Origin: Adiantum capillus-veneris
Lineage: Eukaryota > Streptophyta > Polypodiopsida > Polypodiales > Pteridaceae
Reading direction: 5' to 3'
DNA length: 64,000 nucleotides
Assembly (NCBI GenBank): GCA_014529385.2
Contig: CM043956.1
Span: 88,655,221-88,719,220 of the forward strand
Positions within the stretch are counted from its first letter, which is position 1; each line of letters opens with the position of its first letter. The notes beneath the pieces are model-generated. The model had not been told where the DNA came from, searched no databases, and worked only from the letters and a program-made list of their open reading frames with translations. The translations under genes were made by a program, and so were the position numbers. This document shows positions 1 through 10,966 of this stretch, piece after piece.

Positions 1-2
1 TA

Positions 3-1388
3 CTTGTTAACAAGTTGGGACAATACTTTGAGGGTGATGAATCCAATGCGACTATACCAATCACTACTAAGAGATTAACTATGAAGGGAATCCTTGATGG
101 TGGTGTTGGGGTTAGCATTGTGACTAAAAATTGCTGGGAAACTATGGGAAGACCTCACCTTGCGACCACAACCATAGTAGTGAAGATGGCCAATGGGTCT
201 ATTGTTAAACCTATTGGGATGCTAGAAGATCTCAAGATCAAGGTCTGTGGACATAAAATAAGGATTACCTTCATTGTTATGGATTTCTCCAAACACACTA
301 TGGCATCGGAGATGATCTTAGGACGTCCTTTCATGCGGGAAGAAAAAATGGTGCATCACTGGTCTAAAAGCCATGTCTACTTGGAGTTCCAAGATTCTGT
401 CATTCGAGTGGATCTTGTAACTAGTCGAGCACATCCTCTAAGAAACAGGTTTATAATTTATCATAGATCTGACACCACAGTTCACTCGGTCCCATTGTAG
501 TATTGTTACACGTGTAAAGCGGACACTGATGCTGGGGAAGATTCTCCTTATATGGATGTACTACCTGGGATGACTGAGTAGGACAATGTGGATTGGGTCC
601 ACCTAGTAGCAACCATAGACACTTGGGGGAATAGGGGGACGACTTGGGTAACACCTGAGAGGGATGAAATGCCCGTACCCTTAAATATGCTACAAGAAAT
701 GCATATAGCTTCTGACAAGACTCATCCTAATATAACAAAGAAAACATACAAGTGGGTCCCTAAAGCTTCTTTAGCGACCACAATTAGTGCTAAAAAAAAG
801 AAGCCTTGTAAGAAACGTTCCTCTCACTCCAAGAAAAGTAAGAAAACGTGGCGTTGGATTCCTAAACAACTATTGAAAGCCCAAGGCTACTATGAAGGAA
901 ATGATCAAATCTGGGTGCCAAAATGTAGATTGTGTTCTTACCTATCACCTGACCCATGTGAGCCCAATCCTGTAGCTCCAAAACGAATCGACGATCGAGG
1001 AAAGAAAAAAATCACAGAATGCTACACACCCGCTCCATAGCTAGTTTGGGTACCGAAGAAAGAACGATTTGTTCCACCTAGCTCAACAAGGGGGGAGTCC
1101 CATGAATCTTCTAGCTCCTCATGTAATGCATCCATAGAGGTAAAATCTTCTCCACATCGTCGACCTACAATAGTGGACCTCCATAAAGCTACAAAGGAAT
1201 CCACACCTCCCAGTGTTCAAGAATCACTTGATGAACCACTTCAAGTTCGATCCTGGGAGAGTACCTTACCACCCTTACAACTCGACGAGGAACCTAAGGT
1301 AATAGAAAACTACTGGCAAAAATCCTCACCTATTGCCAACTGGAACAATTGGTTTCAAAGGGTGACGAGCTCATTTCAAACGGTATGA
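3..1388 (+). pseudogene. Left-truncated LTR-retrotransposon polyprotein: retropepsin plus W(V/I)PK-repeat domain
   Basis: The frame is open to the left edge and runs to a stop at 1388, so the start lies outside the window. The first 150 codons are an aspartic protease: an LDGG active-site-like motif near residue 30, a KMANG segment, and ILGRPF near residue 115, the usual end of retropepsin folds. After that comes a Lys/Ser/Pro-rich region containing KWVPK, RWIPK, IWVPK and VWVPK. Three in-frame TAG codons (498, 579, 1038) interrupt it, but the frame never shifts. No reverse transcriptase or integrase follows before the 3' LTR at 2988, so in this window the element looks non-autonomous or internally deleted. 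The protease call is firm; I do not recognise the W(V/I)PK domain. Confidence 0.7.
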
Positions 1389-2974
1389 TCTACCCAAGGA
1401 AGGGGATAGTGTTTGCTGACATCCATCATTCACTTGCTTCCCTCTCAACCTTCCTCCCTAACCTCTCAATCTCCCAATCTTAGGGAATGTACATATAAAG
1501 CCTTATACTCACAAAACATAAAAATAATAAAGAGCAAGAGCAATTAGAAAACGAGTATGCACAATAAAAGTCAAAACATTGACCCAGACCTACACATTCA
1601 CATCCGGTACACTGAAACAGAAACCTATGTCATAAAACACCTTTGATCCTCAACACTCAAGTGATGGAGGGTAGGTAAGATTAGTACGATAGGAGTGTTT
1701 CTGTTTTAGAGTTGAGTGATTAAAAAAGTTCCTTTTTCCCACTAATGTGCCTCCTAGAGGTATTCCTTGTGTTTCCTAGTGTGTACAGGAGCATGTTGCG
1801 GTTGTTAGGATTTGGACCTTCATGGAATCTTTATCTCGACTCACTCTTCAAATCAAGTGCGACCATTGACACAAACAGGTGTTTCTTGTCCATTAGCATT
1901 GCCCCTTATCTTTTTTGCATCTATGATTGTCTGCTTTGATTATGATTGGTAGCATAATATCCAACACATTTGCTTAGTATCAAACATTTAATTCAATGTC
2001 ATTTTTTGTCATAATCACTTGTCTAGGTTTAAACATCAAGCAAGTCCGACTAAGCTAGTTTGACCAAGTTAGGTGTTAGAGATCTTCTCTTAATACCATG
2101 GGGAATGCCTTCCTAATAATCAATGGTTACTTAGGTTCTTAATCCGATTTAGGCATCATAGTGTGAAATGTACTAGGGCTTTCTAGTGGGCTTGACCCTA
2201 TTGACCTTTAGCTTAAGTATTATAAAGGGAGTTTACTTGTGTGATGAGCTTGGGGAGGTGTATCAGTGTTATATGACCCCCCAAAGTTACAAAATTAAAA
2301 TGAACAAACAAAAAATCAAAGTGCCACATTGTAAAATCTTCAACTGGAAGAGAAATCTCAGCCTTATTGGGTACTTCACTCACATGTATCGCCTATGGTA
2401 CTAGAGCCCTAGAGGTTCCCAGTACAAAATAAGCACACACATCAAAATTGAATCACTGTGAAAAGACTTTGGGGGGTCAAAGAAAAGGTAATTAGTCAGG
2501 TGATGATTTCATGAAAAATTCCTTTTATCGTAGCTTAGCTACAAGGTCTTCTAGGTATAGCCTCTAGTCAGCCCTCGAACATGAAATACTTGGCTCTCGC
2601 GATTAAACAACTTAATTGACCAGAGAAAATTAAGAAGCTTACCCATGGTATTGATAGTCGATCTCTAGTGCCTTTCAACCGTTAAATTAGCGACCCCAGA
2701 CATGTTTATTTTTTTACCTTTACATCTGTTTATGCATTTGATTACATTGCAATTTAATGTTTATTGCTGAAAAATTGTTTAAAATTCTGTTACCAATCAA
2801 TTTGTTTGCCTAAAACTGCATATGCTTTTTAATCACTTATGAGAATGCAATTACTGTGCCAATGTTGTTTGATTTTGCAGTGACTGAAGAAGGCTAAGGA
2901 CATTCATCTCAAATGCTCTTCCACCTCGACGAACGAGCTTCAACTCAATAGCTTCCAAGGATAGAATCTACATC
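1389..2974 (+). other. Non-coding 3' region of the first retrotransposon
   Basis: About 1.6 kb between the end of the protease frame and the polypurine tract. I find no convincing coding region, only AT-rich sequence with short open frames. It is presumably 3' untranslated sequence or the decayed remains of pol. Confidence 0.4.
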
Positions 2975-2985
2975 AGGAAGGGGGG
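2975..2985 (+). other. Polypurine tract
   Basis: AGGAAGGGGGG lies directly before CA and the TGTTAACC that opens the LTR at 2988. This is the position and composition expected for the plus-strand primer of an LTR retrotransposon. Confidence 0.7.
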
Positions 2986-2987
2986 CA

Positions 2988-3604
2988 TGTTAACCCTCAT
3001 GGCTCACGGACACCCTATCACCTACGATGGACGTTCTAACCTACAGCGGACATTGTATTATTTATTTGGTAGAGTCAGGTACCAGGCTTGTCGGTCCAAT
3101 AGGAAAGAGTAAGAGTGATCGCCGATGAGAGGCGCACTCTAACTGGCACATTCAAGGGATTAGTTGGCTAAGCATCGGTGCCCAAGTGTGAATGGGGCGA
3201 GCTCATATTAAAGTCAACTAAACCTGAAATTCATTCATTCTCTCATTTGTGCAATTGAAGAGTGCTCTTGCTCCATCTCCATCTCCATCTTCTTCTTCTT
3301 CACCTCCTCGTGTGTGTGTGTATGTGTGAGAGAGAGAGAGAGAGAGAAAGATAGTGTGTGTGTGTGGGCGATCGAGCATTACAAAGGCACGACGGCGGTG
3401 AAGCGGTTGAGTGCGGCGTAGCGGCATCTCCTTCTTCTTCGCGGCGAGGAATCCTCCACGAAGCAAGCGTAGAGCGGTGAGTGACACACCATCGCCTTCT
3501 TTGAGCTTACTAGTTTAGGCTTGTTGTGTGCTTGGAGCCATTTGTGGCTCGCACATAGTGTATCGGCAAGTTCCTTGCATTGACACGTGCGACATACGCG
3601 CACA
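2988..3604 (+). mobile_element. 3' LTR (617 bp) of the first retrotransposon
   Basis: It begins TGTTAACC and ends GCGCACA. It is matched nearly end to end by the 579-bp solo LTR at 6569-7147, which fixes both boundaries. Inside are a TC-rich run, a GT/GA microsatellite near 3310-3365 and a GCG-rich stretch. The next five bases, TGGAG (3605-3609), should be the target duplication, but the 5' copy is outside the window. A reverse-complement relative occurs from about 45648, so this family is present three times in the window. Confidence 0.75.
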
Positions 3605-3680
3605 TGGAGGATTTGTTCAAAGGGCGGCAATAGAAAGATCATATCGAGGTGGAAAGTGATGAGGCTTGTTATCATATACA

Positions 3681-3893
3681 TGTGGTAGTGATGTGTGTGA
3701 ACACACTAGGACCGCCAGGGCATTTTTTCCCTCTTTAGGAGGTTTTTTCCCCCGAGCATTTTATATACTCCCATCACTCTAGGGCTATCTATCTTTCCAT
3801 TGCACACTAAGTAATACACTCTCTATTGTGTGCCTTGAGCTTCTCTCATCTTCTCCAAGCTCTGTGCATTTCTCTTCAACCCTAATTCCAACA
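3681..3893 (+). mobile_element. 5' LTR of Copia element A
   Basis: It ends CCAACA directly before a primer-binding site. TTATATA near 3761 would be the promoter box, followed by a pyrimidine-rich leader. The left edge is uncertain: TGTGG at 3681 and TGATG at 3689 are both possible starts. Only the right edge is firm. The 76 bp between the previous LTR and this one are not assigned. Confidence 0.55.
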
Positions 3894-3895
3894 AT

Positions 3896-3908
3896 TGGTA
3901 TCAGAGTA
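3896..3908 (+). other. Primer-binding site of Copia A
   Basis: TGGTATCAGAGTA lies two bases after the LTR end. TGGTATCAGAG complements the 3' end of initiator tRNA-Met and is the standard plant Copia primer site. Confidence 0.75.
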
Positions 3909-4254
3909 GGTTGCGTCCTCCCGGGCTTAGTCGCCAGCTGCTCCAGCACACGCTTGCTCACTTTCTCCGATTTCAGTGAGCTTTGGAAAGCATTCGTAGG
4001 TCGACTAATACTTCGAGAAAGCTCGAAGAGCTTGATCTGCTAAGATTTTTTATTTGGGTTCATTTCGGCCTCCGTTTTCACTACAGGCAGTACTGCATAG
4101 GCTCTTTCGTCATTTTGTGCAAAATTTTTGTCAGTGTGTTTTTTTGCATAATAGGTGTCTTATAGTCTTCTATGGTTTGTGCTATATAGCACGTGTTGTT
4201 CACGCTCCTTTTCTCCTAATTTCGGCAGTTTTCACATTAGGTGCAGTATTTACC

Positions 4255-4714
4255 ATGGCTTACAACAACAACACATATGTGTTCAAGATGTTTGTTGCTG
4301 CTGAGGATAAGTTGGGTGGGGACAACTACCCTATGTGGGCTTATATGATGCAATATGTTCTTGTGTCAAAGGGCGTCTGGAACATTCTACAGGGCATTGA
4401 TGTACATCCTGGTTATGAGGATGTAGGCGATGTTGAGGATGTTGCAGGTCTTGCTGCAAGGATTGCTCCTGTTAGAGTTGTTTTGCCTACAGCAGAACAA
4501 GCTCATTGGGATGTAAAGGATGCACACGCTCATGCATTGATTGCATTGTCTGTGAAGCGCACCATTGTTCCCCACATCCGTTCAGCAAAATCTGCAAAAC
4601 AGGCTTGGCATATTCTAGCAGGTCTTTATGCAAGCCGCAATGAGGATAAAATTTCTTTGCTGCGTAAAGAGCTGGAGTCGAAGATTATGCATGAGGAAGA
4701 TGATATGGACACTT
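4255..4714 (+). pseudogene. Copia A gag, N-terminal 153 codons
   Basis: Starts MAYNNNTYVFKMF after a leader of about 350 bp. It contains LGGDNYPMWAYMMQYVL, the W-containing start of plant Copia gag (DUF4219/UBN2 type), then AWHILAGLYASRNEDK and LLRKELESKIM, typical of the helical gag core. The frame is open until 4714, where the LTR of Copia B begins. The rest of gag and pol do not reappear after Copia B at 10539, so element A is truncated rather than simply interrupted. Confidence 0.75.
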
Positions 4715-5036
4715 TGTTGAGATGTCGAGCTCTACACCTTGAGCTGGCATCCACTACGGGTCTTGGCCGCTTACAGCATTTACTCACTGGCGCGTTAGGT
4801 GACCGACACAGAGGATCTCTGCCAGTGATTCTACAACTGAACTACACTTATAGTGCCAGCCTAGTACGCTTCTAGAGAGTTCACACTTAGTGACCGCATG
4901 TATATATGTGCTACTTTTCAGCTTTAGCACTTAGTCATTTTGTACTCTCTTTTCTGTGAAGAAGAAGAAGAAGCTTTCCATCTCTGTGTGATTTGTGCTT
5001 GTCTTGTGTAGCTCTCTTGCATCCTCATTCTTTACA
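4715..5036 (+). repeat. 5' LTR of Copia B (322 bp)
   Basis: Starts TGTTGAGATG and ends TTTACA. The matching copy at 10217-10538 has the same length. Confidence 0.9.
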
Positions 5037-5049
5037 TGGTATCAGAGCC
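5037..5049 (+). other. Primer-binding site of Copia B
   Basis: TGGTATCAGAGCC directly abuts the LTR end and complements the 3' end of initiator tRNA-Met. Confidence 0.85.
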
Positions 5050-5310
5050 TGGTGCAGGCAAGAGAGGCTAAGAGAGCAAGAGCATCACAATCCGTTCGTT
5101 CGCAATCCACGACTAGGTTTTTCACACAAGTTTCTGAACAGGTCTCCAAAGTGCAGTATACAGAGATTTACTGTACAAGTACAGTGGTCGTATGTACACT
5201 TGATTGTGGATACTTGCTGAGTGTAGAAAGCGTTACAGGTACCACGATAGCAGGTTCAGCAAATTTGCAGGTTTTTGCAGATTGCAGCTATTTTGTCTTA
5301 GTGCTTCAAG

Positions 5311-6862
5311 ATGTCTGACGGTTTCAGTCAGACTGTTACTAAGAAGCTTGAGAAAAATAACTACCCTGCATGGAAGTTCAGAATAACAAATTTCCTAAAA
5401 GGAAAAGGTTATTGGGACTATGTAGAAGGAGACAATGAAAAGGAACCAGAGATTCCCGAGGCAAATGCTACAGCAGAACAAAGGAAAGCTTTGAGGGACT
5501 GGCAACAAGGCTAGAGCAAAGTGATGTATTGGCTTTCTATGAGCATCACAGATAGCATGATGGGCTATCTACAGGATGCTGAAACACCTCCCATTGCATG
5601 GAGAAACTTAGACAGAGTGTTCGAGGTGAACACCAAGGCCAGGAAGCTTCAACTAAAGTCGGAGCTAAATGAGGTTAAGAGGAACAACCTCTCAATCAAT
5701 TATTATGCCTTGAAGATCAAGAGTATCATTGAGGCTCTTGGATCTATTTAAGTCTCAGTGGAAGACGATGACATTGTTCGTGCATGCTTGGATGGTCTAG
5801 GAGATGAGTATGTACATTTTAGGTCTTCCATGAATACAAGAGACGACATCCCCGTGTTCCAAGATTTGATTTCTATGCTTATTCTTGAGGAGAAGAACCT
5901 TGAAACATCTTCTTCTCATGGCAGAAATAATTCTGAACAAGCCTTCTATTCTAACTCCAACAGAGGTAGAGGTAGAGGTCGTGGTCGAGGCCCAAGGGGT
6001 TGCAGGGGGCAATTTCTGGAAGGTCAATCAAATCAAAACAATACAGGTGGCAGGGGAAACCAGTCTCAAGGCAAGGGGAGTCACAGAGGTCGTGGTGCAG
6101 GATCAAGTAGGCAGCAACATACTCCAGATAGCAGAGAATGTTGGACTTGTGGTGAAAGAGGTCACATGTCACGTGACTGTCCAAAGGGAAAAGCAAGTGG
6201 AAAGAGAGAACAAGGCAACTATGCATCTACTAGAAGAGATGCAGATGACAACAAAAACGAGCGCATGTTTGTTATGCATCATGTAATGAATACAATGACT
6301 GCAGAGAATTCCACCCAAGATGATGTTTGGTATGTGGATTCAGGTGCCTCTAATCACATGACGTCTCATGGAGAGTGGTTTAGAGATATGCGCAAACCAG
6401 ATGTGTCAGGCTATGTGCAGACAGGAGATGACACAGCTCACCCGATTGCTCATGTAGGGGACATACCTCTAAATACGAAGAGTGGGAAATCAAACTACTT
6501 AGCAGATGTACTTCATGTCCCAAACATTACAAAGAATCTTATTTCTGTTGGAAAAATGGTTGAGCAGGTGTTAACCCTCATGGCACACGGACACCCCATC
6601 ACCTACGATGGACGCGTATTATGTATTTGGTAGAGTCAGGTACCGGGCTCGTCGGACCAATAGGGAAAGGTAGAGTGATCGTCGATGAGAGGCGCACTTT
6701 AACTTGGACATTCAAGGGATTAGTTGGTTAAGCATGGGCGCCCAAGTGTGAATGGGGTGAGCTCCTATAAAAGCCAACTAAACCTAATTTTTACTCATTC
6801 TCTCATTTGTGCAATTGAAGAGTGCTCTTGCTCCATCTCCATCTTCTTCTTCTTCACCTCCT

Positions 6863-6897
<35 letters not shown>

Positions 6898-9800
6898 GAG
6901 AGTGTGTGTGCGATCGAGCATTACGAAGGCACGACGGCGGCGAAGCGGTTGAGCGCGGCACGACTGTAGCTTCTTCTTCATCGCGGCGAGGAATCCACCA
7001 CGAAGGCGAGCGTAGAGCGGTGAGTGACACACCCTTTGTTTTCTTGAGCTTGCTAGTTTAGGCTTGTTGTGTGCTTGGAGCCGTTTGTGGCTCGCATACG
7101 GTGTATTGGCAAGTCCCTTGCTTCGACAGTGCGGCAAGGAGCGCACAGCAGGGTTTGCAGGTTCGCTTCAATCCAAATGGCTATTATGTAGAAGATTTCC
7201 AGGATGGCTGCAAGCTGATCACAGAGAACAAATGTGTGGGCAGAATGTTTACGCTGAATGTAGACACGCCTGAGATAAAAGCTGCATTATTTGCACAGGG
7301 CACAGGTGTTGTGACTGATGTTGACATTTGGCACAAACGCATTGGCCATGTCAATGAGCAGAGATTGTGCAGCATGCAATCAAAACAGATTGTAAAAGGT
7401 TTGCCCAAATTCAAGGTGGATGGTATGCATAAAGTGTGTGCAGCATGCCAGTTTGGAAAACAGTCAAAGGGCTCATTTCCACATGAGCGCAATGTATGTA
7501 AAAAGACACTTGAGGTGGTGCACACAGATGTTTGGGGTCCAACCGATACTGTAAGTATACATGGTTGCAGGTATTATGTCTCTTTCATTGATGACCATAC
7601 AAGGAAAGTATGGGTCTACTTCATGCGTAACAAAAGTGAAGTGTTTGGTCACTTTCAAGACTTCAAAGTCATGATTGAGAAGGAGACAGATATGCAAATC
7701 AAGACATTGAGGTCAGATGGAGGGGGAGAGTACTTCTCCAATGATTTTTTAGATTTTCTACGAATGCATGGTATAGGCAGGCAGTTTACATGCAGATATA
7801 CTCCACAACAGAATGGGGTCGGAGAAAGGAAAAACAGGCACATTGCAGAGGTTGCACGTGCATTGATGAATGAGAAGAACATGCCTCATCATTTCTGGGC
7901 TGAAGCCGTAAATACAACTGTGTACATTATGAACAGGACACCTACAGCTACGGTGCATGATGTAACACCTGAGGAAAAGTTTACAGGTACAAAGCCTGAT
8001 TTGGCACACTTGAAAGTGTTTGGCTGCATAGCTTACGTGCATGTACCAGATGAGTTGCGTAGGAAATTGGATCCTAAAGCAGAGAAATGTATTTTTGTGG
8101 GATATTCCCTTGAACAAAAGGGGTACAGGTGCTACAATACTACTACACGAGAATTACGAGTAAGCAGAGATGTAGTCTTTGATGAGATGAGTAGCTGGTA
8201 CAGTAATGCACATGGCACTATTGGGGCTGATGTAAAAGATGATGTGGTTGTACAAAATGTGAGGCCACAGTCACAGGTTTTGAGTGGACCACAAGAGTCC
8301 TCTTCTCGTGGCTCTGTTGAGAAACCATGGAATGGTAGACTACGTACGTAGGTTACTCCACCAACGGGTACAGGGAATGTATCACGAAAAGGAAAGGAAA
8401 AGGTTGATGAACCTCCCTTTATGGCTGATGCATCATCAAGTTTTTCACATGTAGACATGGATTCAAATGGTTCCGAACAAAGTCTTGATGAGGAATTTGG
8501 AATTCCGGCTGTCAGGACACCTAGTGTAAGGAAAGTACAAGAAGATGCTAGAGGGCAAAGGAGTGACCCAGGACCGCGCAGATCTAATAGAGTGAGAAAT
8601 CCAGTTCAGAAATTGACTTATGATGGGTATCTAGCACATCACCAAGCCTACATGGCTAAGGTGATACAGGATGTGGAGCCCACATGTTTTGAGGATGCAG
8701 TTGGAAATGTGCATTGGGATGATGCAATGAATGAAGAGATGGATGCATTGGAAGCAAACGAGACATGGGAGTTGGTGCCATTGCCAAGTGGCAAGAAAGC
8801 TATTGGCTATAAATGGGTATATAAAACCAAGCATAAGGCTGATGGTAACATTGAGCGTCACAAGGCAAGGCTGGTTGCAAAGGGTTATGCACAGACGTAT
8901 GGCATAGACTATGAGGAGACCTTTGCTCCAGTGGCAAAGATGACGACTGTGAGAGCTGTCAAATCAGTGGCTGCATCTAGAGAATAAATTATGCATCAAA
9001 TGGATGTAAAGAATGCCTTCTTGAATGGTGAGTTGCAAGAGGAAGTGTATATGGATCAGCCACCTGGTTATGTCGATCCAGGATACCCAGATTATGTATG
9101 CAGACTTCTCAAAGCTTTGTATGGTTTGAAGCAGGGCTCTAGAGCATGGTATGACAGGATTGCCAAGTATCTTGTCAGTATTGGTTTTAGGAGAGCTCAT
9201 GCTGATCATTCTCTCTATGTACGTGAGAGTGATGTGGGGATTGTAGTCATTACCATATATGTAGATGACCTTCTTATTGTTGGTGACAATGCTATGGAGA
9301 TTGACCATGGGAAGGGTCTTCTCAAACAGGAGTTTGAAATGAAAGATTTAGGCGAGTTGCGCTACTTTCTTGGCATTGAGGTGATCAGGACTCCAGAGGG
9401 TGTATGGCTATCACAGAGACAGTATGCTTTGGACATGTTGTCAAAGTATGGTATGGCTCATTGTAAGCCAATTTCTATTCCCTTGGATCTGAATGCAAAG
9501 CTGAGTGCAGAGAAGGGTGATGTTGTTGAGGATGTCAACATGTAAAGGAAGATTGTGGGTAGTCTAATCTACTTGACTATCACGAGGCCAGACTTGAGCT
9601 ACACAGTAGGCTTGGAGAGTCAGTTCATGGAGCTTCCGAGGAAGCCATATTTGGATGGAGTAAAAAGCACACTTAGGTATGTGCAAGGTACTCTTGACTA
9701 CGCATTGTTCTATGCAGCAGATGCACCATTAGCATTGTATGGGTATACAAATGCAGATTGGGCAGGTAGCATTGTTGATAGGAGATCTACGAGTGGCTTC

Positions 9801-10244
9801 ATGTTCTCTTTTGGGAGTGCTGTTGTTACTTGGAGCAGCAAAAAGCAGCCTACGGTTGCTTTATCGAGCACAGAGGCCGAGTACAGAGGTGCAGCAGTTG
9901 CGGCGTGCGAGGTAGCTTGGCTACGCACATTACTTGAGGACTTGGGAGTGCAGGTGGACCAGCAGATTTTCATCCATTGTGACAGCCTCAGCAGCATGCA
10001 GTTGGCTAGAAACCTAGTGTTCCATGCCAGGACCAAACACATAGAGGTCCATTACCACTATGTTCGAGAGCGAGTGTTGGCGGGCGACATCGACTTGGTC
10101 TACGTCAGCACACAGGAGCAGATAGCGGATATCTTTACCAAGGCCCTCGGAGGTGAGAAGCTTCGACGTTTCCGGACTATGCTTGGACTCTGCGACATGC
10201 AAAGCTCGAGGGGCAGTGTTGAGATGTCGAGCTCTACACCTTGA
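5311..10244 (+). pseudogene. Copia B gag-pol polyprotein, five in-frame stops
   Basis: Starts MSDGFSQTV after a 260-bp leader. Gag has the NNYPAWKFRI motif, an RG-rich tract and a zinc knuckle CWTCGERGHMSRDC (6139-6180). Protease is DSGAS at 6337. Integrase follows the solo LTR: a GAG-pre-integrase segment (WHKRIGH, CAACQFGK), then the catalytic set HTDVWGP, SDGGGEY and NGVGERKN. RT has [23 protein letters not shown] and YVDD (9258-9269). RNase H has YTNADWAGS, SSTEAEYRG and KHIEVHYHYVRE. Removing 584 bp (solo LTR plus one target duplication) restores one frame of 1,450 codons with stops only at 5512, 5749, 8349, 8985 and 9543. The terminal stop lies in the 3' LTR. All catalytic residues I can check are intact, but the stops make it inactive as written. 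Confidence 0.9.
6569..7147 (+). mobile_element. Solo LTR (579 bp) inserted in Copia B
   Basis: Starts TGTTAACC, ends GCGCACA, and is flanked by the 5-bp duplication GCAGG (6564-6568 and 7148-7152). Excising it with one GCAGG rejoins gag to pol in frame (VEQ to GLQV), which proves the boundaries. CCTATAAAA near 6764 is a likely promoter box. It is homologous to the 617-bp LTR at 2988-3604, and no internal sequence is present, as expected after LTR-LTR recombination. Confidence 0.9.
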
Positions 10245-10538
10245 GCTGGCATCCACTACGGGTCTTGGCGGCTTACGGCATTTACTCACTAGCGCGTTAG
10301 GTGACCGACACGGAGGATCTCTGCCAGTGATTCTACAGCTGGATTACACATATAGTGCCAGCCTAGTACGCTTCTAGCGAGTTCACACTTAGTGACCGCA
10401 TGTACATATGTGCTACTTTTCAGCTTTAGCACTTAGTCATTTTGTACTCTCTTTTCTGTGAAGAAGAAGAAGAAGCTTTCCATCTCTGTGTGCTTTGTGC
10501 TTGTCTTGTGTAGCTCTCTTGCATCCTCATTCTTTACA
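10217..10538 (+). repeat. 3' LTR of Copia B (322 bp), with polypurine tract
   Basis: Starts TGTTGAGATG directly after the purine-rich CTCGAGGGGCAG (10205-10216) and ends TCTTTACA. It pairs with 4715-5036. Confidence 0.9.
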
Positions 10539-10594
10539 AATCGGACCCTCCAATCCGCCTATGTGTGGCCGCCCTTCAGAAGACAAGTCCGCTT

Positions 10595-10760
10595 TTGAAT
10601 TCGGCCACCGGCCATTGAATTCGGCCACCGGCCACCGGCCATTGACTTTCGGCCACCGGCCATCGGCCATTGACTTCCGACCACCGGCCATTGGCCATTT
10701 ACTATTGGCCACCGGCCAACCGATTGGTTGTTTTCTGACCACTTTCCGGCCGCCGTCCGG
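10595..10760. repeat. GC-rich short tandem repeat based on GGCCACCGGCCATT
   Basis: At least six degenerate units of CGGCCACCGGCCATTGA, with palindromic CCGGCC and GGCC cores, packed into 170 bp. Composition differs sharply from the AT-rich surroundings. It starts soon after Copia B ends. No gene is visible between it and the array at 10.97 kb. Confidence 0.7.
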
Positions 10761-10966
10761 CCATAATATTCCGGCGAAAAAAAAGTCTCAGGGGCCTCCG
10801 CCCCCGAGGCCTCTAAAGTTGCCCCTGATTCTTGTCCGTGATAATTTTGGTTTCCAGTGAGTGATTTTCCTTCACGCACGATGGCTTCTCCTCATAATGG
10901 GGGCCTTAAAAATGTGCGCTTTTACCACTGAAAATTACAAGGGTAAATCAGGCTCCATACTTAACA

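Larger units (their letters stand above)
4715..10538 (+). mobile_element. Copia element B, complete with both LTRs
   Basis: A 5.8-kb element: LTR, initiator-Met primer site, one gag-pol frame, polypurine tract, LTR. The order protease, integrase, RT, RNase H is the Copia (Ty1) order. The LTRs differ by about a dozen bases by eye (roughly 4 percent), so the insertion is not recent. The flanks do not form a target duplication (CACTT left, AATCG right). It carries a later solo-LTR insertion at 6569-7147. Confidence 0.9.

Noticed and set aside
3379-3681. Minus-strand frame across the LTR end and beyond
   Set aside because: It lies mostly in the LTR and is not shared as a frame with the homologous LTR at 6569.
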